From the NCBI GenBank assembly GCA_003220535.1, contig QHSU01000054.1:62001-126000 (forward strand): a stretch of DNA of 64,000 nt, given 5' to 3'. A program made the position numbers and the translations under genes. The number at the start of each line of letters is the position of its first letter. The first letter of the stretch is position 1. Below the pieces are notes generated by a model that saw nothing but the letters and a program-made list of their open reading frames with translations, made no database searches and was not told where the DNA came from. Positions 24,946-33,162 of this stretch are shown here, piece after piece. The DNA is from Candidatus Rokuibacteriota bacterium (GTDB lineage: Bacteria > Methylomirabilota > Methylomirabilia > Rokubacteriales > CSP1-6).

Positions 24946-26183
24946 TTCGCGCGGAGTGTCGTGAACTCTTCCGGCCACACGGTCACGAGCTGACCGTTCT
25001 GCCATTGCAGCATATAGTGCTGGACGCGCTCGTTGGCGTTCTGGCCGAGCTCGGAGAACTTCACGCCCCAGCCGTTGATCACGGAGCCCACGGGAAGATC
25101 GAGCGCCATGACCGCCGCGCGGAACTTCTCGGGGGCGTCGGACTGCGCCCGGTCGAGGACGAGCTTGAGCAGCCAGAGGCCGCTGCCGGCGAGCTGGTGG
25201 CCGCCGAAGGGGTAGGAGCCGGTCCGCTTCTGCACCGCGTCGCGGAAGGCGCGCTCGATCTGCTGCCCCTCGGGGCGGAGGGACTCGAGGCGGAAGCCAG
25301 GACCGGGCTCCAGCAGCGCGAACACGCCGTTGGCGTCGTTGCCGAGCGCCTTGCCGAAGTCCGCGCCGCCGTAGCCGGTGGCGCCCGCGTGGACGAGCGC
25401 CTTGAACAGGAAGTTCTGCTCCTTGGACTGACGCCAGAAGAGGACCGCGTCGTTGCCGAACCCGATGTGGTGGACCACGTCGGGATTGAGCTGCTTCATT
25501 TTCAAGATCGTCGGCGTCATGTCGTTGAGCGTCTGCCAGTTGTAGTACTCCAGCGTCACCTCCTGCATCCCGAACTCCGCCTTGGCCCGCTGCCGGGCGG
25601 ACTCCGTCACGCCCTGGCCATAGGAGGAATCCTCGGACAGGAAGGCGATCTTGAGCTGATTGGGCTTGAGGTTGAGGCGGGGTGCGAGGTGCTTGGCGAT
25701 GAACTCGACGTTGTACCAGCCGAATCCGGTGGCGTCGATCTCGGTGCGATAGACGTGCTGGAGGCCGCGCTTGTTGAATCGCGGGTCGACGCACGAGGAC
25801 TCCCAGTAGATGACGTTGTGGCGCGCCGCCACCTCGCTCGCCGCCCCGCAGAGCCGGGAGGAGAACGTGCCGGTGATGATCTTGACGCCCTCGCGCGTGA
25901 TGAGCCGGTTCGCCTCGCTCGCTGCCGCCGTGGGGTCGGTGGCGTCGGCGACGCTGAACGCGAGCCGCTTGCCCATGACGCCGCCCCGCTCGTTGATGAG
26001 GTCGCGCACGATCTCGAGCCCTTCGAGGTGACGCTTGCCCTCGAAGGCGAGCGGCCCCGTGAGCGGTTCGAGGACGCCGATCTTGTATTCGCCGGAGAGG
26101 GCCTGGCCGCGGACGGTGGCCGGCTCTCCGCCGAGCACGAGCGTGAGCGCGGCGACGACGATCGTGAGGGCGAGACGTGGCAT
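24909..26183 (-). CDS. Branched-chain amino acid-type ABC substrate-binding protein
   Basis: A 424-residue periplasmic binding protein (Peripla_BP_6 type) with a Sec signal peptide (LALTIVVAALTLVLGG, cleavage near RGQA). Family features are YKIGVLEPLTGPLAFEG, GVKIITGTFSSRLCGAA and the hinge segment FGWYNVEFIAKHLAP. It delivers the ligand to the LivHMGF complex encoded downstream. The ligand may be a branched-chain amino acid or an amide/ureide, given the neighbouring amidohydrolase. The ATG at 26183 follows CAGGAGGTC. Confidence 0.92.
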   Translation of the reverse strand: MPRLALTIVVAALTLVLGGEPATVRGQALSGEYKIGVLEPLTGPLAFEGKRHLEGLEIVRDLINERGGVMGKRLAFSVADATDPTAAASEANRLITREGVKIITGTFSSRLCGAASEVAARHNVIYWESSCVDPRFNKRGLQHVYRTEIDATGFGWYNVEFIAKHLAPRLNLKPNQLKIAFLSEDSSYGQGVTESARQRAKAEFGMQEVTLEYYNWQTLNDMTPTILKMKQLNPDVVHHIGFGNDAVLFWRQSKEQNFLFKALVHAGATGYGGADFGKALGNDANGVFALLEPGPGFRLESLRPEGQQIERAFRDAVQKRTGSYPFGGHQLAGSGLWLLKLVLDRAQSDAPEKFRAAVMALDLPVGSVINGWGVKFSELGQNANERVQHYMLQWQNGQLVTVWPEEFTTLRAKWIPLGPWDQRK

Positions 26184-26253
26184 GCGAGACCTCCTGGTCA
26201 GAGAAGACACCTCGGCGTGACGGTCGGGTTGTAGCACCGGCCCGCGCGGAGTG

Positions 26254-26679
26254 TCAAGGCGACGGCCGGCGCAAGAGCACGCGAAGCGCCACGACCCAGG
26301 CGATGAGCGCGACGGGGTCCATGACGAGCGCGAACATCCAGAAGAACGCGCCCGCGATGAGGCGCGGCGCGTCGAGCGAGAGGACGAAGGAGCCCGCCGT
26401 GAGCGCCTGCCACGTCATGAGGAGGGCGCCCATGGTGACGAACGTCAGAATGGTCGCCGCGCCGAGCAAGCGCCCCATCCAGGGTGTGGGCAGCACGAGC
26501 GAGACGATGTAGCTGCCGCCGAAGAAGAAGCCGAGCCCCAGCATCGCGGCCAGTCGGCGCGGCGCGCCGAATGTCTTGTCGGGCACGGGGAGCACGTTGC
26601 CCGCGGCCAGGAAGACCACCGCGCCCGCGGCGACCGCCAGCGCGCCGATCACCAGAGGGCCCCGTCGATCGTCCGGCAT
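26254..26679 (-). CDS. Small integral membrane protein, unknown function
   Basis: A 141-residue protein with four predicted membrane helices (LVIGALAVAAGAVVFLAAGN, LAAMLGLGFFFGGSYIVSLV, AATILTFVTMGALLMTW and GAFFWMFALVMDPVALIAWV). No domain is recognised. The ATG at 26679 is 36 nt from the divergent Nudix start, so both promoters lie in or next to coding sequence. Nothing indicates a function. Confidence 0.75.
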   Translation of the reverse strand: MPDDRRGPLVIGALAVAAGAVVFLAAGNVLPVPDKTFGAPRRLAAMLGLGFFFGGSYIVSLVLPTPWMGRLLGAATILTFVTMGALLMTWQALTAGSFVLSLDAPRLIAGAFFWMFALVMDPVALIAWVVALRVLLRRPSP

Positions 26680-26708
26680 TGTGACGTCCAGAATAGCTGG
26701 TTTAGACT
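26679..26708 (+). promoter_or_regulatory. Possible promoter of the Nudix gene
   Basis: TTGTGA (26679-26684) and TAGACT (26703-26708) are separated by 18 nt. Transcription would begin within a few bases of the GTG start at 26716, which would make the message nearly leaderless. Confidence 0.35.
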
Positions 26709-26715
26709 CTGGGAA

Positions 26716-27261
26716 GTGACTGATCCCGAGCCGCCTCCGTTCCTCGCGCCCTCCACGATCCACTTCTGCCCGCTCTGCGGCGCATCGCTCGCGGTCGAGG
26801 CGGTGCCGCCCGATCATCGTGAGCAGAAAGTGTGCTCGCGCTGCCGGTTCGTGTTCTACCTGAACCCGAAAGTCGTCGCCGCGACCATCCCGGAGCTGGA
26901 CGGCGCGGTCCTCCTGACCCGTCGCTTGATCAATCCCGGGCGCGGCCTCTGGACGTTTCCCGGCGGCTTCGTCGACTTTGGCGAGACCGTGACCGACGCC
27001 GCCGTGCGCGAGACCTTCGAGGAGACCGGCCTGAAAGTGGACCTGACCGGGCTGCTCAACGTCTACACGTACCCGGCGGCACCCGTGATCATCGTCTACA
27101 CCGCTCACGTGACCGGCGGCACGCTCACCACGTGCGACGAGAACGACGCGCTCGAGTGGGTCGCCCCGGCGCGGATTCCCTGGGACACGCTCGCGTTCCA
27201 GTCGACGCGCGAGGCGCTCCGGGACTGGGTGGCTGCGCGTGGGGAGATGCCGGGAGGCTAG
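26716..27261 (+). CDS. Nudix hydrolase with N-terminal zinc ribbon (NudC-like)
   Basis: A 181-residue protein. Residues 15-48 form a zinc ribbon (C18-x2-C21 in HFCPLCG and C40-x2-C43 in CSRCRF). The Nudix box at 83-105 is complete: GGFVDFGETVTDAAVRETFE then ETG. This is the ADP-ribose/NADH pyrophosphatase-like architecture, though shorter than NudC. It should hydrolyse a nucleoside diphosphate derivative to two phosphates. The GTG start at 26716 gives an early P-rich stretch. It overlaps the stop of the convergent MaoC gene by 4 nt. Confidence 0.9.
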   Translation: MTDPEPPPFLAPSTIHFCPLCGASLAVEAVPPDHREQKVCSRCRFVFYLNPKVVAATIPELDGAVLLTRRLINPGRGLWTFPGGFVDFGETVTDAAVRETFEETGLKVDLTGLLNVYTYPAAPVIIVYTAHVTGGTLTTCDENDALEWVAPARIPWDTLAFQSTREALRDWVAARGEMPGG

Positions 27262-27692
27262 GCGCGCGCGGGCAGACCGACCGTGGCCCGGCCGGTGACG
27301 ACCTTCTCGGCCTTCTGGTTCTCCGCCCACACCTCGAGCTCGACGAGGTTCGCCTCGCCCTTGGACGACTTGGCGAGGACGCGACCCCGGCAGGTCACGA
27401 CGTCCTTGAGCCGGACGAGCGCCGCGAAGCGGACGCCGAGCTTGCGGACGGTTCCGGCGCCGGCCCAGTCGGTCACCGCCTGGGCCACGAAGCCCATCGA
27501 GAGCATGCCGTGGGCGAAGACCCCACCCATTCCGGCGGCGCGGGCGAACTCGTCGTCCTGGTGGATCGGGTTGAAATCGCCGGAGGCGCCCGCGTAGCGC
27601 GTGAGCTGGATCTGCTGGATCGGCCCTTTGACGAGCGGCGGAAGCTCGTCGCCGACCGTGACGTCGTCGAAGTAAACCTTCGCGTACGTCAT
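27258..27692 (-). CDS. MaoC-like hot-dog dehydratase (C-terminal type)
   Basis: A 144-residue R-specific enoyl-CoA hydratase-like protein. The catalytic motif is visible as ASGDFNPIHQDDEFARAAG (Asp and His of the MaoC family), followed by GVFAHGMLSMGF. It should act on an enoyl-CoA. Its partner is the FAS1-type MaoC gene 13 nt upstream on the same strand; such pairs form heteromeric dehydratases in related bacteria. The ATG is at 27692. Confidence 0.92.
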   Translation of the reverse strand: MTYAKVYFDDVTVGDELPPLVKGPIQQIQLTRYAGASGDFNPIHQDDEFARAAGMGGVFAHGMLSMGFVAQAVTDWAGAGTVRKLGVRFAALVRLKDVVTCRGRVLAKSSKGEANLVELEVWAENQKAEKVVTGRATVGLPARA

Positions 27693-27705
27693 GCGATCGA
27701 CGAGG

Positions 27706-28161
27706 TCACAGGCGGACGATCGTGATGTGGCGCATCGTGGCGACGATCTCGTTCGTGCGGTCGGTGATCGCGGTCTCGCGGACGACGAAAGCCATCGGGC
27801 CGGTCCGCCCCGCCTTCTCGTAGATGTCGACGATCCGGGCGCGGCACAGGTAGGTCTCACCCGGCCGGAGGGGCCGGAAGAGCTCGAACTCGTGCTCGCC
27901 GTGCAGGATGCGCGAGATGTCCGTGCCCAGGTCGCGCAGGAATGCCGCGGTATCGGCCGTCTCGTCACGGAACGTCACCGCGAACGTCGGCGGCGCGATG
28001 AGGTCGCCCCACTCGGAGGCCGCCCCCACCCGGTCGTCGAGATAGAACGGATTGAGGTCGCCGATCGCCCTGGCGAACTCTTTGATCTTGCCGCGCTCGA
28101 CCGTCACGGCGTACGGCGGGTACTCCTTGCCGATCATGGCCTTGTTGATCTGGACCGTCAT
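27706..28161 (-). CDS. MaoC-like dehydratase partner (FAS1-type N-terminal domain)
   Basis: A 151-residue hot-dog protein of the type annotated as MaoC dehydratase N-terminal domain: EYPPYAVTVERGKIKEFARA, IGDLNPFYLDD, APPTFAVTF and HGEHEFELFRPLRPGETY. It keeps the DLNPFY stretch but lacks the complete Asp/His pair, so it is likely the non-catalytic partner of the following MaoC gene, as in HadAB/HadBC-type heterodimers. It starts 4 nt after the stop of the thioesterase gene. Confidence 0.9.
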   Translation of the reverse strand: MTVQINKAMIGKEYPPYAVTVERGKIKEFARAIGDLNPFYLDDRVGAASEWGDLIAPPTFAVTFRDETADTAAFLRDLGTDISRILHGEHEFELFRPLRPGETYLCRARIVDIYEKAGRTGPMAFVVRETAITDRTNEIVATMRHITIVRL

Positions 28162-28165
28162 CGAA

Positions 28166-28561
28166 TCAACCGCCGGCTTTCTTCAGGGCGCGCGCCAGGA
28201 ACTTCTCCATGTCGGGCACGACGAACCGCTCGTGGCGTCCCTCGGCGATCTTGTCCTTCTCGTCCCATGCTTCGACCGAGAAGAGATAGCGCTTGCCGTC
28301 CGTCTCGAGGAGCGTCGCTTTCGCGCGCACCTTCATGCCGACCGGTGTCGCGGCGAGGTGCTTCATCTCGACCATGGTGCCGACCGATCCGGCGCCCGGG
28401 GCCAGGTGGGGCTTGAGGACCGCGCCCGCCGCGTCTTCGAGCATGCCGATGACGAACGGCGTGGCGAAGACGTGCACCCCGCGATTGCCCATGGCGTGCG
28501 CCGTCCGGTCGGCGTCGACCGTCCCGCTGACCTCCGCCGTCGTGCCGAGCGCGATGTCCAC
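28166..28561 (-). CDS. Hot-dog thioesterase (FlK-like)
   Basis: About 131 residues. The sequence ATPFVIGMLEDAAGAVLKPH and the following VGTMVEMKHLAATPVGMKV match the fluoroacetyl-CoA thioesterase-like (FlK) branch of hot-dog thioesterases. It should cleave an acyl-CoA. I placed the start at GTG 28561 (VDIALGT), since no ATG fits; the Shine-Dalgarno is poor. It leads a three-gene hot-dog fold cluster (thioesterase, FAS1-MaoC, MaoC) that probably processes one acyl-CoA substrate. Confidence 0.82.
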   Translation of the reverse strand: MDIALGTTAEVSGTVDADRTAHAMGNRGVHVFATPFVIGMLEDAAGAVLKPHLAPGAGSVGTMVEMKHLAATPVGMKVRAKATLLETDGKRYLFSVEAWDEKDKIAEGRHERFVVPDMEKFLARALKKAGG

Positions 28562-28572
28562 GAGGGACGGTT

Positions 28573-29304
28573 TTACCGCGGAAAGAGAAAGAACTGCAAG
28601 CCCATGAGGACGAGCAGCGCCTCGATGATCGTCAGAAAGACGCGATCGCTCATCCGATCGAGCAGGCGACGTCCCGCCCACGCGCCCGCGAACATCGTGC
28701 TCCCGAGCACGACGCCGACCGCCAGCGTCTCGCCCGTCACGAGCGCGTAGCGCGTGAGCGTGGCCCCGCGCGCGATGTGCATCACCAGGGCGCACACCGC
28801 CTCGGTGCCGATGTACGCGTTGCGGCGGAGACCGTAGGCGAGGAAGAAGGGTGTGTTCAGCGGCCCGGTGGTGACCACGAGCCCTGACAGGAGACCGGTG
28901 AATGCGCCGAGGGCGGGGAAGTGGCGGAGGCGCATGCGGAAGAGATCCGTGGCCAGCAGCCGGCGCAGCGGCACCGAGGCGACGAGGAAGACGCCGACGA
29001 ACCGACCGAGCAACTCGGCCGGGGTGCCGGCGTAGATCGCGGCGCCGAGCACGGTGGCCGGCACGGCGCCGAGCGCGAATCGGATGACAACCGCGCGATC
29101 GACCTCGCCGCGACTCCACCAGATCCGCGAGAGGTTTCCGAGCAACATCGTCACCGTGAGTACCGGCACCGCCGAGCGGACGCCGACCGCCCACGCGACG
29201 AGCGGCAGCATGATGATTCCGGCGCCGAACCCGGCGACGCCACCGACGACCGAGGCCACGAGCGCGCCGAAGACCAGGACCACCCAACCGATCGGATCGG
29301 GCAT
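28573..29304 (-). CDS. TauE/SafE family sulfite/anion exporter-like membrane protein
   Basis: A 243-residue integral membrane protein of the TauE/SafE (DUF81) family: eight hydrophobic segments with VVGGVAGFGAGIIMLPLVAW near the start and GAFTGLLSGLVVTTGPLNTP in the middle. Family members export organosulfonates, sulfite or sulfoacetate, but many have no known substrate. The ATG at 29304 lies 19 nt from the divergent MFS start. Its 3' end is close to the thioesterase gene on the same strand. Confidence 0.88.
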   Translation of the reverse strand: MPDPIGWVVLVFGALVASVVGGVAGFGAGIIMLPLVAWAVGVRSAVPVLTVTMLLGNLSRIWWSRGEVDRAVVIRFALGAVPATVLGAAIYAGTPAELLGRFVGVFLVASVPLRRLLATDLFRMRLRHFPALGAFTGLLSGLVVTTGPLNTPFFLAYGLRRNAYIGTEAVCALVMHIARGATLTRYALVTGETLAVGVVLGSTMFAGAWAGRRLLDRMSDRVFLTIIEALLVLMGLQFFLFPR

Positions 29305-29323
29305 GTCGTGCCATCATACGGCG

Positions 29324-30496
29324 ATGTCCCTCTGGATCGCCGCGGCGGGCGCGCTCCTGGTGTCGCTCGATTCCATGATGAACATCGCATTCCCCGCGAT
29401 CGCGACGGCGTTCGCGGCCCCGCCCGAGCGGGTGCGTTGGGTCATCGTCTGCTACGTGCTGACGTATGCGATCACGTCGTTCGCCGGCGGTGCCGCCGCC
29501 GACCGCCTCGGCCACGTCGTGGTGTTCCGGACGGGTGTCGGCCTGAGCGTGATCGCGTTCGTGATGGGCGGCACGGCCGGCGGCTTCGGCCGGCTGCTCG
29601 TCGCGCGCGTCGTGCAGGGCGTCGCGGGCGGTCTCGTCTACGGCACCGCGCCCGCGCTTGCGACCGCCGGGGCCCAGGCCAGCGTGCGCGGCCGACGACT
29701 CGGCTTCCTGAACGGGGCGATGGGCATCGGTGCCCTGGGGTCGCTTCCGGCCGGCATGCTCGTCGAGCGCTTCGGATGGCGAGCGGTCTTCCACGTCCGC
29801 GTGCCGCTCGCCCTCGGCGTCCTGGTCTGGGCGGCGGCGGTTGGGCCCACCTCGGTCCCGAGCGATCGCCGCCCCGTCCCCCTCGCGGACATCGTGCGCG
29901 GCCCGGTGCTGCGCGCGAGCGCGCTCTCCTTCGTGGCCCGAGGCGCGATCTTCGCGATCTGGCTGCTGGTGCCGTTCTACCTCGTCGACGCGCGCGGGCT
30001 CGGTGCCTCCGTGGGCGGCATGCTCTTCATCCTGACGCCGCTCGGCACGGCGATCGCGGCCCCGCTCGCCGGCCGCCTCGCCGACCGCGTCGGTTCGCGC
30101 GCGCCCGCGCTGGCGGGGCTCCTGATCGAGGGCGTCGGGCTCATTCTCCTTGGCCTCGTCGACGGGGTGACGCCACTCGGCTGGGTGGCGCTCGCCCTTT
30201 TCGCCGCCGGGTTCGGGCTCGGATTTTTCGAGGTCCCCAACATGGCGACCATCATGGCGGCGTTTCCCCCGGGCCAGCAGGGGGCGGCGGGCGGCTTGAC
30301 GTTCCTGGCCCGCACGCTCGGGGTCGTCGCGGGTGTCATGGGGCTGGGCGCGATCGTCGCCGCCCGCACCGCGAGCGTGGGGTTCCTCGGGGCGTTCACC
30401 GAGTCGGTCCTGGTGGCGGGGCTCGCCGTCGGCATCGCCGCGCTCGTCGGGCTCGTCGGGCGGCGTTCCCCGCGATCGGCGGGCGTCGGACGGTGA
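29324..30496 (+). CDS. MFS transporter (drug/H+ antiporter-like)
   Basis: A 390-residue Major Facilitator protein. It has the DHA-type N-terminal D and motif A region (LVSLDSMMNIAFPAIATAF, then GGAAADRLGHVVVFRTG) and helical repeats through LGFFEVPNMATIMAAFPPGQ. Twelve helices are likely. Its substrate is unknown. I set the start at ATG 29324, since upstream in-frame sequence has no MFS similarity. Confidence 0.88.
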   Translation: MSLWIAAAGALLVSLDSMMNIAFPAIATAFAAPPERVRWVIVCYVLTYAITSFAGGAAADRLGHVVVFRTGVGLSVIAFVMGGTAGGFGRLLVARVVQGVAGGLVYGTAPALATAGAQASVRGRRLGFLNGAMGIGALGSLPAGMLVERFGWRAVFHVRVPLALGVLVWAAAVGPTSVPSDRRPVPLADIVRGPVLRASALSFVARGAIFAIWLLVPFYLVDARGLGASVGGMLFILTPLGTAIAAPLAGRLADRVGSRAPALAGLLIEGVGLILLGLVDGVTPLGWVALALFAAGFGLGFFEVPNMATIMAAFPPGQQGAAGGLTFLARTLGVVAGVMGLGAIVAARTASVGFLGAFTESVLVAGLAVGIAALVGLVGRRSPRSAGVGR

Positions 30497-30508
30497 GCGA
30501 CGCGGGGC

Positions 30509-30516
30509 GGTATACT
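30509..30516 (+). promoter_or_regulatory. Extended -10 box (GGTATACT)
   Basis: GGTATACT lies 49 nt upstream of the start of the gene paired with the UGSC selenoprotein. No good -35 is seen. Probably the promoter of this operon. Confidence 0.4.
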
Positions 30517-30565
30517 GCCTGGCGGCGGTGGCGAGCAGGTCTGAGATAGCTCGAAGGAGGCGCTG

Positions 30566-31603
30566 ATGGCGGTCGCGCTCACGTCCAAGCGGTACCGGGT
30601 CCAGGATGTCTCCGACGCGATCGAGTTCTGCTTCCAACAAGGCTGGACCGACGGCCTCCCGGTCGTCCCGCCCACGCCCGAGCGGGTGAGCGCGATGCTC
30701 GAGGCGGCTCGTCTCGATCCGAAGCACCAGATCGCCTTCATCACCCATCGGTCGGTATCGGTCACGGCCGAGAAGGTCGCGGTCAATGCGGTCATGGCGG
30801 GATGCAAGTCCGAGTACATGCCGGTGGTGGTGGCGGCGGTGGAAGGCATCGGCGACCCGGCCTGGAGCTACCACGGGCCCGGCACCTCGACCGGCGGCGC
30901 CGCAGTCCTCATGATCGTCAACGGACCGATCGCGAAAGAGCTCGAGATCAACGCGGGCGACAACCTCTTCGGACCGGGCTGGCGCGCCAACCTCACGATC
31001 GGGCGCGCGTTGCGTCTGGTGATGCGAAACGTCTGCGGGTCGCTGCCGGGGCTCCTCGACCGGGGGACGCTCGGCCACCCCGGAAAGCTTTCCTACGTGA
31101 TCGCGGAGAACGAGGCCGAGAGCCCGTGGACGCCGCTGCACGTCGAGCGCGGGTTTCAGCCGAGCCAGAGCACCGTCACGGTGATGGCCGCCGAATCGCC
31201 GCATCAGTCCTACAATCAGCTCTCGGGGACCGCCGAGGGCGTGCTGACGACGCTCGCCGACTCGATGAGACTCTCCGGCGGCGCCGGTCGGCAACCCCAG
31301 TACGTCGTCACTCTCGCCGGCGAGCACATGCGGACGATCGCCGGCAGCGGCTGGGGCAAGAAAGAGATCAGGCAGTTCTTGTTCGAGCACACCCAGAATT
31401 CCCTCGAGCACCTCAAGCGCACCAATCGGATTCCCGGGGCGATCCAGCCGGGTGACGACGCGAAGCTGCGACCGCTCGTCGCGTCTCCCGACGACATCCT
31501 CGTCGTCGCCGCCGGCGGCCGGGCCGGGGCGTTCTCGGCGTTCATCCCGGGCTGGGGCGGTGCGCGTTCCTCGCAGGCCACGACCAAGGAGGTCAGGCGA
31601 TGA
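30566..31603 (+). CDS. Conserved protein of unknown function, coupled to the UGSC selenoprotein
   Basis: A 345-residue protein, not recognised by me. It has no signal peptide and no clear membrane segment. It contains several well-formed segments that look conserved: FCFQQGWTDGLPVVPPTPER, VNAVMAGCKSEYMPVVVAAV, HGPGTSTGGAAVLMIVNGP and VCGSLPGLLDRGTLGHPGKL. The two Cys residues in FCFQQG and MAGCKSEY and a third in NVCGSLPG could be redox or metal ligands. The ATG follows AAGGAGG. Its TGA overlaps the ATG of the UGSC selenoprotein gene, so the proteins are made together and probably interact. Confidence 0.85.
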   Translation: MAVALTSKRYRVQDVSDAIEFCFQQGWTDGLPVVPPTPERVSAMLEAARLDPKHQIAFITHRSVSVTAEKVAVNAVMAGCKSEYMPVVVAAVEGIGDPAWSYHGPGTSTGGAAVLMIVNGPIAKELEINAGDNLFGPGWRANLTIGRALRLVMRNVCGSLPGLLDRGTLGHPGKLSYVIAENEAESPWTPLHVERGFQPSQSTVTVMAAESPHQSYNQLSGTAEGVLTTLADSMRLSGGAGRQPQYVVTLAGEHMRTIAGSGWGKKEIRQFLFEHTQNSLEHLKRTNRIPGAIQPGDDAKLRPLVASPDDILVVAAGGRAGAFSAFIPGWGGARSSQATTKEVRR

Positions 31604-32130
31604 TCGAAATTCTGGATCCCACCGTCGAGGCGACCACGCAGCCGATCGCGTACGTGGATCGGCCGGGGTCGTTGATGGGCAAGCGTATCGGGCTCATCGA
31701 GAACACGAAGTTCAACTCCGACAAGCTCCTGCAAAGGATCGGCGAAATCCTCAAGACGGAGTATGGCGCCGCCGAGACGCGCATGTTCCGCAAGCACAAC
31801 TCCTCGGTCCCGGCGCACGAGGAGATCATCCAGGAGGTGCGCAAGACCTGCGACGTCATCGTCGCTGGCGTCGGAGACTGAGGGTCCTGCTCGTCGGGCA
31901 GTGTGCTCGACGGAATCCTGCTGGAGAAGAACGCGGTGCCCTCGGCCTCGATCGTGACGGATGTTTTCGAGAAGACCGCCCGCGCCATGGCCGAGCAATG
32001 GGGAGTGCCGACCTACAAGTTCCTGATGATGCCGCACCCGATCGCGAACCTGACCGAAACGGAGCTCGATCGGCGCGCCCGGGAGATCGTGCCCGAAGTC
32101 GTCAAGCTGCTCCTGCAGGGTCAGGAATAG
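31600..32130 (+). CDS. UGSC-family selenoprotein
   Basis: Read through the TGA at 31879-31881, this is a 176-residue protein with selenocysteine at residue 94 in VAGVGDUGSCSSGSVLDG. The U-G-S-C motif names the family. N-terminal features are VDRPGSLMGKRIGLIENTKF, and the second half holds TARAMAEQWGVPTYKFLMMP. Both halves are in one frame, with continuous protein-like sequence. The motif is a U-x-x-C redox centre. The function is unknown. A 9-bp hairpin with its loop 20-22 nt past the TGA lies in the coding sequence. It overlaps the upstream partner gene (ATGA). Confidence 0.93.
31892..31912 (+). promoter_or_regulatory. Candidate bacterial SECIS element of the UGSC gene
   Basis: CGTCGGGCA (from 31892) pairs with TGCTCGACG (to 31912) as a 9-bp stem including one G-U pair, with a GTG loop at +20 to +22 after the TGA. 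Folding was done by eye. Confidence 0.6.
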
Positions 32131-33161
32131 CATCTGCCGCGTTCCGGCCGCCCTGGTGGTGCCGGAACGCGCATCTGCAGACGATCTGGGGCCCGCTCTT
32201 CCGCCGCGACCGCCTTCGGTGGCGGCGGGAGCGGGTCGCCACCTCGGATGGTGATTTCGTCGACCTCGACTGGGCGGCGGACGCGCCAGCCCGGGCGCCC
32301 CTGTTGCTGGTCCTCCACGGCCTCGAGGGCTCGTCGCGGTCGCACTACGCCGTCGGCCTCATGCGCCAGGCGATCGCGCGCGGCTGGCGCGCCGTCACGC
32401 TGAACTTCCGGTCGTGCAGCGGGGAGCTGAACCTCCTGCGCCCGTTCTATCACTCCGGCTATACCGAGGACCTCGACGAAGTCCTCCGCATGCTCGTCGT
32501 TCGCGAGCCCGGTCTGCGTCTCGGCGCCGTCGGCGTGTCGCTCGGCGGCAACGTGCTGCTCAAGTGGCTGGGCGAGCGTGAGGCCGGGGTACCCACCGAG
32601 CTCGTTGGAGCCGTCGCGATCTCGGTGCCGTTCGACCTCACGCCGTGCACCCGCGCGCTCGATCGGGGCTTCTGCCGGCGGGTCTACGCGGCGAACTTCC
32701 TCCGCACGATGCGCGCCAAGGTGCGCCTGAAAGCCGATCGCGATCCGGGGTTGCATGGCGTCGTGGATCTGGCGCTGGCGCTGCGCGCCCGGACCTTCGC
32801 CGAATACGATCGCGCGGTGACGGCGCCGCTCTACGGCTTCGTCGACGAGCGCGACTATTGGACCCGGGCGTCGAGCCGTCCGTACCTTTCGCGCATTCGT
32901 CGACCGACCCTGCTCGTCAACGCGCTCGACGATCCGATCGTTCCGCCCGAAGCACTCCCCGATCCGGCCACGCTGCCGCCGTCGGTGAGAGCCGAATTCC
33001 TGCCCCAGGGCGGCCACGTCGGCTTCATCGAAGGCTTCTGGCCCTGGCGGTTCGAGTCGTGGGTCGAGCGCCGCGCCCTCGACTTCCTCGCGTCGCTCGT
33101 CCCCCCCGAATGCCATGCGCCCCGCGGGGGCCAGGCCTCCGGCGCACGACCGATCTGCTAG
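32127..33161 (+). CDS. YheT-type alpha/beta hydrolase; start codon unusual
   Basis: About 344 residues from the family similarity at AAFRPPWWCRNAHLQTIWGP, a typical YheT/EMB8 opening. The hydrolase core has VLHGLEGSSRSHYA, NFRSCSGELN, the nucleophile GVSLGGNVLLKWLGE, a D in NALDDPIVPPE and H in QGGHVGFIE. It should be a cytoplasmic esterase or lipid-related hydrolase. No ATG, GTG or TTG occurs in frame between the preceding UGSC stop and the homologous start; the listed start is an ATA overlapping that stop, or translation re-enters from the UGSC gene. The next ATG in frame upstream lies within the UGSC coding sequence. Confidence 0.8.
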   Translation: MASAAFRPPWWCRNAHLQTIWGPLFRRDRLRWRRERVATSDGDFVDLDWAADAPARAPLLLVLHGLEGSSRSHYAVGLMRQAIARGWRAVTLNFRSCSGELNLLRPFYHSGYTEDLDEVLRMLVVREPGLRLGAVGVSLGGNVLLKWLGEREAGVPTELVGAVAISVPFDLTPCTRALDRGFCRRVYAANFLRTMRAKVRLKADRDPGLHGVVDLALALRARTFAEYDRAVTAPLYGFVDERDYWTRASSRPYLSRIRRPTLLVNALDDPIVPPEALPDPATLPPSVRAEFLPQGGHVGFIEGFWPWRFESWVERRALDFLASLVPPECHAPRGGQASGARPIC

Positions 33162-33162
33162 C

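Noticed and set aside
28166-31411. A 1081-codon open frame on the minus strand
   Set aside because: Only its last 132 codons (the hot-dog thioesterase) look like a protein; the rest is antisense to the TauE, MFS and unknown genes.
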